DNA of 64,000 bases from Ruminococcaceae bacterium UBA3215 (GTDB taxonomy: Bacteria > Bacillota > Clostridia > Oscillospirales > Ruminococcaceae): assembly GCA_002363155.1 (NCBI GenBank), contig DEWH01000013.1, positions 85,365 to 149,364 of the forward strand, given 5' to 3'. This document shows positions 27,005 through 35,373 of this stretch, one piece after another. How positions within the stretch are numbered: position 1 is the first letter of the stretch; the number at the start of each line of letters is the position of its first letter. Below the pieces are notes generated by a model. The model was not told where the DNA came from. It saw nothing but the letters and a program-made list of their open reading frames with translations, and did not search any database. A program made the translations under genes and the position numbers.

Positions 27005-28693
27005 ATGGACATCTACGAAATAATTAACCGTATGCGCACCGAGCGCAAGCAGATAGAAGACTTCAGCCTGCGCGTGACCTACTACGCCCGCGTCTCAACG
27101 ACCCGCGACGAACAGACGATGTCGATAGAGAACCAGGAAAGCCACTTCCGGGAGCTGATACAGCGCAACACTAACTGGGAATATGTGGAAGGCTACGCCG
27201 ATCGTATCCGAGGCGAGAATGCCGAGAACCGAGTACAGTTCCAGCGAATGATACAGGACGCTTATGACGGCAAATTCGATCTTATTCTGACGAAAGAAGT
27301 CAGCCGTTTTGCACGCAACACCATAGACAGTCTGACATACACCCGCGACCTGCTGAAACATGGAGTGGGTGTATTCTTCATGACGGACAATATCTGCACG
27401 ATAGAGCCGGACAGTGAGCTTCGCCTTACGATAATGTCAAGCATAGCGCAGGACGAGGTGCGCAAACTTTCCGAGCGCGTGAAGTTCGGTCATCGCAAGG
27501 CTATCGAAAACGGACACGTTATCGGCAATTCCCGCATTTTCGGCTACGACAAGGATCACAGCAAGCTTGTCATCAACGAGAAGGAAGCCGAAATGGTGAA
27601 GCTGATCTACGAGACATACGCAACCGGCAATTACGGTCTGCGCAACATTGAGAAGCTGCTGTGGGACAAAGGCTACCGCAGCCGTGCCGGAAAGCTGATA
27701 CACCACAACACGATCGGCGGGATAATACAGAACCCGAAGTACAAGGGCTACTACTGCGGAAACAAGGTCAAGATCGTTGATTACAGAACGAAACAGCAGA
27801 AATTCCTGCCGCAGGACGAATGGGTGATGTTCAAGGACGAGACTGGCGAGATCGTCCCGGCAATCGTTTCCGAGGAACTGTGGGATCAGGCGAACGAGAT
27901 CTTCGCCGAGCGCAGTATGAAAGTTAAAGCTACAGACCGTTCCGCAAAGAAGACCTCTCCCCTCTCCGGAAAGATAATCTGCGGAGTCCACGGTGTCCCG
28001 TTCTGGAGGACATCATACAGCAAGGAGCTTCACCGGGACGAGCCGATATATGAGTGGATATGCCGGGAAAAGAAAAAAGGCAAGGCAGCCGACTGCTCCA
28101 CCACGGCGATCTACGAAAAGGAGCTTTACGCGATACTCAGCGACGTTTTCATAAATCTTGCGGAGAATATAGACAGCTATATCGAGCAGTTCGTCAATCT
28201 GTACGATAACGAGGATAAAGACAAGACCGGCGATCGTGAAGCGGAAGAGATGCAAAAGCAGATAGCTGCGCTTGAAACGAAGAAAGAAAAGCTCCTTGAC
28301 CTGTACACCGACGATGCTATAACAAAAACAGAGTTCAGGAACAGAAACGAGGCGCTGAATACCGACATCACACGCCTTAAAATGCAGCTGAACGAGCTGC
28401 GCAGAGAATCCCGCGGTAAGTCGGAGCTCCTGCGTGATATGAAAGATATACGAAACGCGTTCAACAATGACCTCGTTGTAATGGACGGAGTTCTTGACCG
28501 CCAGACTGTAAACGACATGTCAGACCTGCTGATCGACAAGATCGTTGTTTACCCGGAGAAAGCCCGTACAATGCGGCTTGAGGTATGCTTAAAGCTTGGC
28601 ATTACAGAGGAAAGGCACTGCCCTTCCCTCACACCGCGTTCAGGAACCATTGTGAAGAAAATGATCGAAAGCTATCAGAATTCCGCTAAGTAA
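27005..28693 (+). CDS. Large serine recombinase (site-specific integrase)
   Basis: The 562-residue protein is a large serine recombinase. The resolvase domain has the nucleophile Ser31 in YYARVSTTRDEQ, then LILTKEVSRFARN; the recombinase domain follows (NIEKLLWDKGYRSRAG, GIIQNPKYKGYYCGNK); a reduced zinc-ribbon region has single Cys residues (IICGVHG, WICREKK, DCSTT); and a coiled coil spans about residues 400-470. Such enzymes integrate and excise mobile elements at att sites. One member of the first CxxC pair of the zinc ribbon is replaced, so DNA binding may be altered. GGGAG precedes the ATG. No matching att repeats were recognised by eye. Confidence 0.93.
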   Translation: MDIYEIINRMRTERKQIEDFSLRVTYYARVSTTRDEQTMSIENQESHFRELIQRNTNWEYVEGYADRIRGENAENRVQFQRMIQDAYDGKFDLILTKEVSRFARNTIDSLTYTRDLLKHGVGVFFMTDNICTIEPDSELRLTIMSSIAQDEVRKLSERVKFGHRKAIENGHVIGNSRIFGYDKDHSKLVINEKEAEMVKLIYETYATGNYGLRNIEKLLWDKGYRSRAGKLIHHNTIGGIIQNPKYKGYYCGNKVKIVDYRTKQQKFLPQDEWVMFKDETGEIVPAIVSEELWDQANEIFAERSMKVKATDRSAKKTSPLSGKIICGVHGVPFWRTSYSKELHRDEPIYEWICREKKKGKAADCSTTAIYEKELYAILSDVFINLAENIDSYIEQFVNLYDNEDKDKTGDREAEEMQKQIAALETKKEKLLDLYTDDAITKTEFRNRNEALNTDITRLKMQLNELRRESRGKSELLRDMKDIRNAFNNDLVVMDGVLDRQTVNDMSDLLIDKIVVYPEKARTMRLEVCLKLGITEERHCPSLTPRSGTIVKKMIESYQNSAK

Positions 28694-28710
28694 CGGTATT
28701 CCGAGTTTAA

Positions 28711-28742
28711 ATGCCCTCGCAGCAGCGAGGGCATGTTTTTGT
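28711..28742 (+). terminator. Terminator after the recombinase gene
   Basis: A perfect ten-base stem (ATGCCCTCGC/GCGAGGGCAT) with a four-base loop is followed by a T run. Confidence 0.9.
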
Positions 28743-28815
28743 TTAACAAAATACAACATCATTCAACGCTCCGAGTAATATTAATAAAAGTATCGGTGTT
28801 TTTTTCAAAAAACTG

Positions 28816-28843
28816 TTGACATATCTGAAAAAAGTGCTATAAT
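28816..28843 (+). promoter_or_regulatory. Sigma-A promoter of htpG
   Basis: TTGACA (28816-28821) and TATAAT (28838-28843) are separated by 16 bases and lie directly before the CIRCE operator. Confidence 0.9.
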
Positions 28844-28847
28844 ATAT

Positions 28848-28874
28848 TTAGCACTCAAAAGCCGAGAGTGCTAA
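28848..28874 (+). promoter_or_regulatory. CIRCE operator (HrcA-binding site)
   Basis: TTAGCACTC, nine bases, GAGTGCTAA matches the CIRCE consensus in both arms and spacing. It overlaps the expected transcription start of htpG, so HrcA should repress this gene until heat stress. Confidence 0.97.
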
Positions 28875-28900
28875 CAAGAGAACAAAGGAGACGATATATT

Positions 28901-30787
28901 ATGGCAAAGAAGCAGTTCAAGGCTGAATCCAAGCGCCTACTGGAAATGATGATAAACTCTATCTATACGCACAAAGAGATATTCCTGCGTGAGCTTATCT
29001 CCAACGCAAGCGACGCTATGGACAAGCTTTATTTCAAGTCTATGCAGGAGAATCTCGGCATAACAAGAGAGAACCTCGGCATTGACCTCGCATTCGATAA
29101 GGACAAGCGCACTATCACGGTTACCGATAACGGTATCGGTATGAACAAGGACGAGCTGGAAAACAACCTCGGTGTTATCGCTCAGTCCGGCTCTTTCAAG
29201 TTCAAGCAGGATAATTCTGACGCGGACAAGGAAGAAGTCGATGTTATCGGTCAGTTCGGCGTAGGCTTCTACTCTGCATTCATGGTTGCAAAGAAGGTGG
29301 AAGTGCTCACAAAGAAGTACGGCGAAGACAGCGCTTACCTCTGGAGCAGCGAAGGCGTTGACGGTTACACGATCACAGATGCCGAAAAGGACACAAACGG
29401 CTCTGTTATCACACTTTATCTCAAAGACAACACTGACGATGAGGATTACGGCGAGTTTCTTGCAGAATACAAGCTCCGCAGTCTCGTAAAGCGCTATTCA
29501 GATTATATAAGATACCCGATCAGAATGGCTGTCACCAAGCGTACACCCAAAGAAGGCAAAGAGGGCGAATACGACGAGACAACAGAGATCGAAACGCTCA
29601 ACAGCATGGTGCCGATCTGGAAGAAGTCCAAGCAGGAGCTTACCGATGAGCAGTACAACGAGTACTACAAGGAAAAATTCCTTGATTATATGGATCCGCT
29701 GGTTCATATCCATTCCAAGACGGAGGGTACAGCGACATACAATGCCCTGCTGTTCATACCTAAAAAGGCTCCCTTCGACTTCTACACAAAAGAGTACGAA
29801 AAGGGACTCCAGCTCTACTCCAGCGGCGTTATGATAATGGAGAAGTGCGGCGATCTGCTCCCGGACTATTTCAGCTTCGTAAGAGGACTTGTGGACAGCG
29901 AGGATCTCTCACTCAACATCTCCCGTGAGATGCTCCAGCATGACAGACAGCTTAAGCTGATAGAAAAGAGCATAGAGCGTACCATAAAGAATGAGTTGAA
30001 GAAACTGCTGAACAATGACCGCGAGAAGTACGAGGAATTCTGGAAGAACTTCGGTCTCCAGATAAAGTACGGTCTGTACAGCTCCTACGGTATGCAGAAG
30101 GAATTCCTGCAGGATCTCCTGCTCTTCACTTCCAGCGCCGAGAAGAAGTACACAACTCTCGAAGAGTACGTTACAAGAATGAAGGAAGGTCAGGACGCGA
30201 TCTATTTTGCAAGCGGCGAGTCTGTTGCAAAGCTCGATACCCTGCCCCAGACCGAGATGCTCAAGGACAAGGGCTACGAGATACTGTACCTCACCGACAA
30301 CGTGGACGAGTTCATTGTGAAGATGCTCGTTGACTACGACGGAAAGGAATTCAAGTCGATACAGTCCTCCGATGCAGACTTTGAAAGCGAAGACGAAAAG
30401 AAGGAAAAGAAGGAAAAGACCGAGCAGAACAAGGATCTTCTCGGTGAGATCAAGAAGGCACTTGAAGGCAAAGTCGCAGATGTACGCATCTCCGCAAAAC
30501 TGCGCTCTCACCCGGTATGCCTTACCAGCGACGGCGAAGTTTCGCTTGAAATGGAGAAGGTACTCGGCGCAATGCCCGGCAACGAGATGAAGCCGAAGGC
30601 AGACAGAGTTCTCGAGATCAACGCGGATCACCCGATATTCTCAAAGCTCCAGTTCCTCTACGACAACGACAAGGAGAAGCTGTCCGACTACGCGGATATC
30701 CTTTACGATCAGGCGCTTCTTATAGAGGGACTTGAGATCGAGGATCCTGTTGCTTACTGCAACAAGGTTTGCTCGCTTATGGTCTGA
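28901..30787 (+). CDS. htpG: Hsp90-family chaperone HtpG
   Basis: The start at 28901 (MAKKQFKAESKRLLEMMI) follows AAAGGAG; the longer frame from 28868 begins within CIRCE and is not used. The 628-residue length is normal. GHKL ATPase motifs are clear: ELISNASDAMDKL, DNGIGM, and VGVIAQSG-type NNLGVIAQSG with GQFGVGFYS. The middle domain carries SREMLQHDRQ. A charged EDEKKEKKEKTEQ linker precedes the dimerisation domain. It assists folding and stress recovery in the cytoplasm. Its control by CIRCE is unusual because in Bacillus subtilis htpG is outside the HrcA regulon. Confidence 0.97.
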   Translation: MAKKQFKAESKRLLEMMINSIYTHKEIFLRELISNASDAMDKLYFKSMQENLGITRENLGIDLAFDKDKRTITVTDNGIGMNKDELENNLGVIAQSGSFKFKQDNSDADKEEVDVIGQFGVGFYSAFMVAKKVEVLTKKYGEDSAYLWSSEGVDGYTITDAEKDTNGSVITLYLKDNTDDEDYGEFLAEYKLRSLVKRYSDYIRYPIRMAVTKRTPKEGKEGEYDETTEIETLNSMVPIWKKSKQELTDEQYNEYYKEKFLDYMDPLVHIHSKTEGTATYNALLFIPKKAPFDFYTKEYEKGLQLYSSGVMIMEKCGDLLPDYFSFVRGLVDSEDLSLNISREMLQHDRQLKLIEKSIERTIKNELKKLLNNDREKYEEFWKNFGLQIKYGLYSSYGMQKEFLQDLLLFTSSAEKKYTTLEEYVTRMKEGQDAIYFASGESVAKLDTLPQTEMLKDKGYEILYLTDNVDEFIVKMLVDYDGKEFKSIQSSDADFESEDEKKEKKEKTEQNKDLLGEIKKALEGKVADVRISAKLRSHPVCLTSDGEVSLEMEKVLGAMPGNEMKPKADRVLEINADHPIFSKLQFLYDNDKEKLSDYADILYDQALLIEGLEIEDPVAYCNKVCSLMV

Positions 30788-30832
30788 TCGCTTTGCCTTA
30801 GATCCGGAGATGCAGGGCTCTGCCCTGCACCC

Positions 30833-30858
30833 GCTTCTTTTCGGACGCGAAAAGAAGC
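30833..30858. repeat. Hairpins in the htpG-downstream spacer
   Basis: A perfect ten-base inverted repeat (GCTTCTTTTC with GAAAAGAAGC) follows a smaller one at 30812-30828 (GCAGGGC/GCCCTGC). Neither has a terminal T run, so they look more like a dispersed palindromic repeat than an ordinary terminator. Confidence 0.5.
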
Positions 30859-30917
30859 AAAAGCGAATGGCTTCGCAGCTGAATGACGGGATCAACGGAT
30901 AAGGGGAAAGGAAAGCT

Positions 30918-31412
30918 GTGAACAAAGAAATAGAAATAAAGATACATCAGAACTCAATTTTATTAGGCGTGCTGATGGCTGTCAGCTTTATGGCTTTCGT
31001 GATGTGCGGCATATACTTTCTGTTGTCGTTTTATCATAGTTCACTCTCTTTGATAATGTTTATTCTCTGCCTCGCAAGCGGCGCGCTGTCCGGATTATTC
31101 GTTTACCTCGCCTGGCTCCCTACTGTAGTATGGTCTGACGGAGAACAGCTCTGCCGGAAGCATTTTTTCCGTGAACATCGGATATATCTCACCGAGATAA
31201 CCGATGTTATCTGCGAGCCATACTCTGTAAGTTCGCGCTACGGGACATATCAGCGTATCAGACTTACCCTTCGGACACAGGACAAAGATATAGTACTGAA
31301 TGACACAGTAAACGCCGGCGATCTGATAGAGGAAAAACTCGGCAGTAAAAAAGTGCCGCTCCCGCTTATGCAGCTTAACAGCTACCTCAGAGAACACTGC
31401 TTCAAACAATGA
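30918..31412 (+). CDS. Small membrane protein with C-terminal PH-like domain, unknown
   Basis: The start is a GTG at 30918 with AAAGGAAA seven bases upstream. The 164-residue protein has two membrane segments (about residues 14-38 and 43-66) and a soluble beta-rich C-terminal half (WSDGEQLCRKHFFREHRIYL to SYLREH) like the bacterial PH-type domains seen in small membrane proteins. I cannot assign a function. It precedes deoC by 22 bp and may be co-transcribed. Confidence 0.65.
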   Translation: MNKEIEIKIHQNSILLGVLMAVSFMAFVMCGIYFLLSFYHSSLSLIMFILCLASGALSGLFVYLAWLPTVVWSDGEQLCRKHFFREHRIYLTEITDVICEPYSVSSRYGTYQRIRLTLRTQDKDIVLNDTVNAGDLIEEKLGSKKVPLPLMQLNSYLREHCFKQ

Positions 31413-31434
31413 ACATTACGGGAAAGGAAATAGT

Positions 31435-32088
31435 ATGACTGACAAGGAACTGTTCTCGAAAATAGACCACACTCTGCTTTCACCCACAGCGACGGTCATG
31501 CAGATACGCACACTCTGCGTGGAAGCGTCCGGCTACGGCTGTGCAAGCGTCTGCATACCGCCCTGCTATGTAAAGCAGGTTCACAAGGAATTTCCGGAAC
31601 TGAACATCTGCACAGTCATCGGCTTTCCTCTCGGCTACACCAGCACCGAAGCAAAAGTTGCGGAAACAAAGCAGGCGCTTGCTGACGGAGCGAACGAGAT
31701 AGATATGGTGATAAACCTTGCCGCAGTAAAAAATGAGGACTATGACACGGTAATTGACGAGATCGTCCAGCTGAAAGCTGTCTGCGGAAAGCACATACTT
31801 AAAGTTATCGTCGAGACCTGCTATCTCACGGAGAACGAGAAGATAATGATGTGCCACGCGGTCACGACTGCGGGAGCGGATTATATCAAGACTTCCACCG
31901 GTTTCGGCACAGGCGGTGCCACATTCGACGATATAAAGCTGTTTGCGAAGCATATCGGCAAGAACGTGAAGATCAAGGCTGCCGGCGGTATCAAATCCCG
32001 CGAAGATATGGAAGAATTTGTCCGCCTCGGCTGTTCACGGCTCGGAACAAGCTCCGGCGTTCGTATCCTGACACAGAAGAAAAAGTGA
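31435..32088 (+). CDS. deoC: Deoxyribose-phosphate aldolase
   Basis: DeoC splits 2-deoxyribose 5-phosphate into glyceraldehyde 3-phosphate and acetaldehyde during deoxynucleoside breakdown. The 217-residue protein is of normal length, with the Schiff-base lysine in DYIKTSTGFGTGGAT, IDMVINLAAVK, LKVIVETCYL and the phosphate-binding VKIKAAGGIKS. A GGAAAGGAAA site precedes the ATG. It ends at a terminator and faces a nucleoside-type binding lipoprotein on the other strand. Confidence 0.96.
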   Translation: MTDKELFSKIDHTLLSPTATVMQIRTLCVEASGYGCASVCIPPCYVKQVHKEFPELNICTVIGFPLGYTSTEAKVAETKQALADGANEIDMVINLAAVKNEDYDTVIDEIVQLKAVCGKHILKVIVETCYLTENEKIMMCHAVTTAGADYIKTSTGFGTGGATFDDIKLFAKHIGKNVKIKAAGGIKSREDMEEFVRLGCSRLGTSSGVRILTQKKK

Positions 32089-32168
32089 GAGATCGAATCC
32101 GCAGCGACACTCTTCTATTGACGGGTGCGCCAGCTCGGTCAGTTATATTATTTATCTAAACACAAAAC

Positions 32169-32204
32169 CAGCTTACAGAATAATACTCTGTAAGCTGTTT
32201 CTTG
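32169..32204 (+). terminator. Terminator after deoC
   Basis: A perfect ten-base stem (CAGCTTACAG/CTGTAAGCTG) is followed by TTTCTTG. Confidence 0.8.
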
Positions 32205-32251
32205 TTATTCTGAACGAAATCTTCGCCAGCCCCACTGCATTTCAGCCCGCG

Positions 32252-32366
32252 CTCGCCCATAGCTGTGCACTCTGAAATACTGCATTGGTTTAGGGTGTCC
32301 AGCCCCCTTTTTCAAAGGGGGCTGGCGGGGTCCGGGGCAGCGCCCCGTCTCAAAGATCTCTCAACT
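32252..32366. repeat. Dispersed hairpin repeat, copy A
   Basis: The core GCATTGGTTTAGGGTGTCC is followed by a long GC-rich hairpin (AGCCCCCTTT with AAAGGGGGCT) and a second one (CGGGGCAGCGCCCCG). Copies B (37190-37312, inverted) and C (55557-55635) share this layout. It overlaps the 3' end of the BMP-family gene. Confidence 0.85.
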
Positions 32367-33707
32367 CTCATCGAAATCTCTATGGATCGAGAAGTCGGAA
32401 CCGACGGGATTATCGGTGATCTCGGTAAATGTTCCGGCTTTGCGGACACTTTGAACGAGCCAGTTGATCTTCTGGATATTATCGAACGTCATGGACTGAC
32501 CCTTTTCTACCATGACCGTACCGTCCGTGTTCTTTATCTCACCGGTGAATACCTTCGCATTGCCCGCCTTTATGTACTCATAAAGCTTGTTACAGATATC
32601 CTCGGTTCCCTTCTCTGAACTGAGTCCGAAGTTTACGAGACGAACCATACCGGACGCAACGTTTCCGGAGTAAACTTCCGGATTGAAATTATCATTGACT
32701 ATGGAGCGTATCACATCGACAAGATGTGTGCTGAAATTGAAGAAATAGCCGCTTATGTAGTTATCCGGCGCGATCTCCGGCATATTGTAGCAGTTCGCTA
32801 TCACCTTGACATTCTTGTCCGCGCAGTAGCGCACCGGATAGTCGGTCTCCATATACGACATTATGATATCGCACCCCTGTGCAATAAGATCATCGATTGC
32901 CGCTTCCATTTCCGACTTGCTGTTAGACCATGCCCAGTTCACACGCAGATCGGCTTTTGCACTCATAATCTCCGCAACGCCGAGGGCAAATCCGTCAATT
33001 ACGCCGTAAGCATTGTATTCGCCCGGATCAGCCACAACTCCTATCACATTTGTTTTTGTGTTGTGTGCAGCAGCAAGTCCGCATACATTCGCGGTCTGGT
33101 AAAGCTCACCGCCGAAGCTTGTTAAATGCGCGCCGGTCCCTGCATCTCCGAAGCTTATGAAATAAGTATCGGTTGAGGTCTTGTTCTCACGGAATGCCGA
33201 GTTCGCGTATTTCGGACTGCATGAAACTATAATATTGCATCCGTCATCTTTCAGCGCATTGACAGCCTCCGGGAACTCGGATACAAGCACATTCTCCACA
33301 TAGCAGGTCTCCAGACCGAGTGAACGTTCTATCTGCGCACGGGCAACCTCGAATGCACCGTTCGTTGCTCCGTCAGAAACGAACCCGCTGTAAACGAAGC
33401 CGACCTTGTATATGATCTTTTCCTCCTCGGGGAGAGTCTCGTATTCAAAGATCTGCTCGCCGTTCTCATCGGTAACCGGATTTCCTTCCTCGTCCGTGAC
33501 AGCAACCGTCTCAAGCGGGACCTCGGTCATGACCGGCTCGCCCTTGTCGTCTGTTACGGGATTGCCCTCTTCGTCAGTAACGGCTACCGTCTTCATCGGC
33601 ACCTCTTCTTCCGGTTCATCACCCGGACAGCCGGAAAATGTCAGTACACAAGCCGCTGTAATTATCAGCGCGGATATATTTCTTATCTTTTTAAATATAC
33701 CGGACAT
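32361..33707 (-). CDS. BMP/PnrA-family substrate-binding lipoprotein
   Basis: The 448-residue precursor has a lipoprotein signal with lipid-modified Cys27 (TFSGC). A linker at about residues 36-95 contains two tandem 27-residue units built on TVAVTDEEGNPVTD. The rest is a two-lobed binding protein of the basic membrane protein (Med/PnrA) family: KVGFVYSGFVSDGATNGAF, VVADPGEYNAYGVIDGFALG and GCDIIMSYMETDYPVR. These proteins usually bind nucleosides for an ABC importer. No permease or ATPase gene is adjacent. deoC, facing it, would use deoxynucleoside products. Confidence 0.9.
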   Translation of the reverse strand: MSGIFKKIRNISALIITAACVLTFSGCPGDEPEEEVPMKTVAVTDEEGNPVTDDKGEPVMTEVPLETVAVTDEEGNPVTDENGEQIFEYETLPEEEKIIYKVGFVYSGFVSDGATNGAFEVARAQIERSLGLETCYVENVLVSEFPEAVNALKDDGCNIIVSCSPKYANSAFRENKTSTDTYFISFGDAGTGAHLTSFGGELYQTANVCGLAAAHNTKTNVIGVVADPGEYNAYGVIDGFALGVAEIMSAKADLRVNWAWSNSKSEMEAAIDDLIAQGCDIIMSYMETDYPVRYCADKNVKVIANCYNMPEIAPDNYISGYFFNFSTHLVDVIRSIVNDNFNPEVYSGNVASGMVRLVNFGLSSEKGTEDICNKLYEYIKAGNAKVFTGEIKNTDGTVMVEKGQSMTFDNIQKINWLVQSVRKAGTFTEITDNPVGSDFSIHRDFDES

Positions 33708-33762
33708 TTATGTATTCTCCTTTACTTTGTAAATGAGCATAATATTTCATATTATCAATTTA

Positions 33763-33955
33763 TTATAGCACATAAAAATAAAAAAAGCAATAGAAAAATA
33801 TGACCGGGAGAGATGATAAATATCAAAGGAAGATCTGCCGGCGCGGGCTCCGCGCTTATAGCACATAAGAATAAAAAATGCAATAGAAAAATAAAGCCGC
33901 GAGAGAAGGACAGACAACAAAGGAAACTCCGCGCTTATTGCACATAATTCGGAAA
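33763..33955. repeat. Degenerate tandem repeat
   Basis: Two and a fraction units start at 33763, 33856 and 33935, each opening with TTATAGCACATAA or a close variant and ending with CTCCGCGC. Unit lengths are 93 and 79 bases. A minus-strand open frame through it only reflects the repeat and is not a gene. Confidence 0.75.
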
Positions 33956-34002
33956 AAAACATCACCTTTTTCAAAAAAAGACTGGATTTTTGAAAAAATA
34001 TT

Positions 34003-34031
34003 TTGCTTTTTATGGTAAATTATGCTATACT
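34003..34031 (+). promoter_or_regulatory. Probable promoter of the PrsA-like gene
   Basis: TTGCTT (34003-34008) and TATACT (34026-34031) are 17 bases apart, 32 bp before the start codon. Confidence 0.6.
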
Positions 34032-34062
34032 ATTCGTGTAATAAAAGATAGGGACGCAGAAA

Positions 34063-35355
34063 ATGACACATTCGTATAAAATAAGAACATTGGCAGTATT
34101 GCTTTCAGCTATTCTGACCTGCGGGTCAGTATCCGGCTGCAGCACACCTTCCGGCAGCGGTATCACTATAAGCGCAGATGCACAGGCTATTGCCGACGAG
34201 TACTTTCCCGGCGACAGTTCCCGCTTCACCGCCTGGAAAGACACAGACAGGAATAAAATCATCGCTTCCGTTGACGAGCCGGAGCATATCCCATATTTCG
34301 ACATCACCTTCGGCGACTTCATCAGCGAGTATATGTACTACCTTATAAACTACGGGATAACGGACGATATGTCACCGGAAAACATCGAGTCATGCAAGAA
34401 CTACCGTGTGAACATCATCAACTACCTCACCTTTGAGAAGCAGTATATGTACGCCGCGGAAAAAGATTACGGCATAAGCGAAGCGACTCTTACAGAGGAA
34501 CAGATCGGACAGATAAAGAATACCGCGGAACAGGTGCGCGCCGACTGGGCTATGAGTTTTTATGAAGCAGCAAGCGCAAAGCTCGGCGGGAAAGCCTCCT
34601 CCGAAGAAGTTGACCGGCTGTGCAATGAAGCTCTCGAAGCGCTGCTGAAAAAGTGCGGGATAAACGAGGACATCTTCTATAAATGGGAGCTGAACAGCAA
34701 GATACAGCAGCTTGCCCTCGACGCGATGTTAAACGATGTTGAGGTAAGCGACGAACAGGTGCAGAAAGAGCTCGACAGGATAACCGCCGAAGCGGAAGAA
34801 GCCGCAGCAGACAATGTCACGGAGTATGAGCGCAATTCGTCTTATCAGATGGCTTATGTTCCGGAAGGGACAAGAAAAGCACGTCATATCATACTGCATG
34901 CAAAGGACGGCGAGACAGAGGAAGAACTGATTCAAAGGGCAAAAGACACTGCCGTGGAACTCCGTAACGGCGCTGATTTCGATAAGCTTCTTGAAGAACA
35001 CGGCGGGCAGAGCGAGCATATCGTACTGCGCAATTCCGAAACTCTCGGCAAACAATATACCGCTGCGGTGTACAGCATCGACAATAAAGGCGGAGTCGCA
35101 ATGCCGGTACAGAACAGTGACGGAAGCTTCTATATAATCCAGTACACTGGCGACGCTTCCGCCGAAAGCACACGGAATGCGCTGAAAATACAGATAATGA
35201 CATATCTTCTGTCCAACGCGAAAACGTCTGTGCAGATAGACGCTTATGAGCGGTGGACGAAAGACTATAAATATAATATTGACTGTGATGCCTTGAAGGT
35301 GCTGCCGGAGGATATTGTTTCCTACGGCATCTCTCCGACCGGCATTCTCGGATAA
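34063..35355 (+). CDS. PrsA/SurA-like peptidyl-prolyl isomerase lipoprotein
   Basis: The 430-residue precursor has a lipoprotein signal with Cys26 (VSGC). Residues about 60-250 form the helical chaperone part typical of SurA_N/PrsA. A parvulin-like domain begins at YVPEGTRKARHIILHAKDGE and continues through AKDTAVELRNGADFDKL, with VAMPVQNSDGSFYIIQY near the end. Such lipoproteins fold exported proteins at the outer face of the membrane. It is 18 bp upstream of pepF and probably co-transcribed. Confidence 0.82.
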   Translation: MTHSYKIRTLAVLLSAILTCGSVSGCSTPSGSGITISADAQAIADEYFPGDSSRFTAWKDTDRNKIIASVDEPEHIPYFDITFGDFISEYMYYLINYGITDDMSPENIESCKNYRVNIINYLTFEKQYMYAAEKDYGISEATLTEEQIGQIKNTAEQVRADWAMSFYEAASAKLGGKASSEEVDRLCNEALEALLKKCGINEDIFYKWELNSKIQQLALDAMLNDVEVSDEQVQKELDRITAEAEEAAADNVTEYERNSSYQMAYVPEGTRKARHIILHAKDGETEEELIQRAKDTAVELRNGADFDKLLEEHGGQSEHIVLRNSETLGKQYTAAVYSIDNKGGVAMPVQNSDGSFYIIQYTGDASAESTRNALKIQIMTYLLSNAKTSVQIDAYERWTKDYKYNIDCDALKVLPEDIVSYGISPTGILG

Positions 35356-35373
35356 AAGAAAGGAAAAACAGAA

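Noticed and set aside
33763..33955. CRISPR array
   Set aside because: The units are 93 and 79 bp, degenerate and without regular spacers.
33747..33974. 75-codon minus-strand open frame
   Set aside because: It is a product of the tandem repeat and has no coding features.
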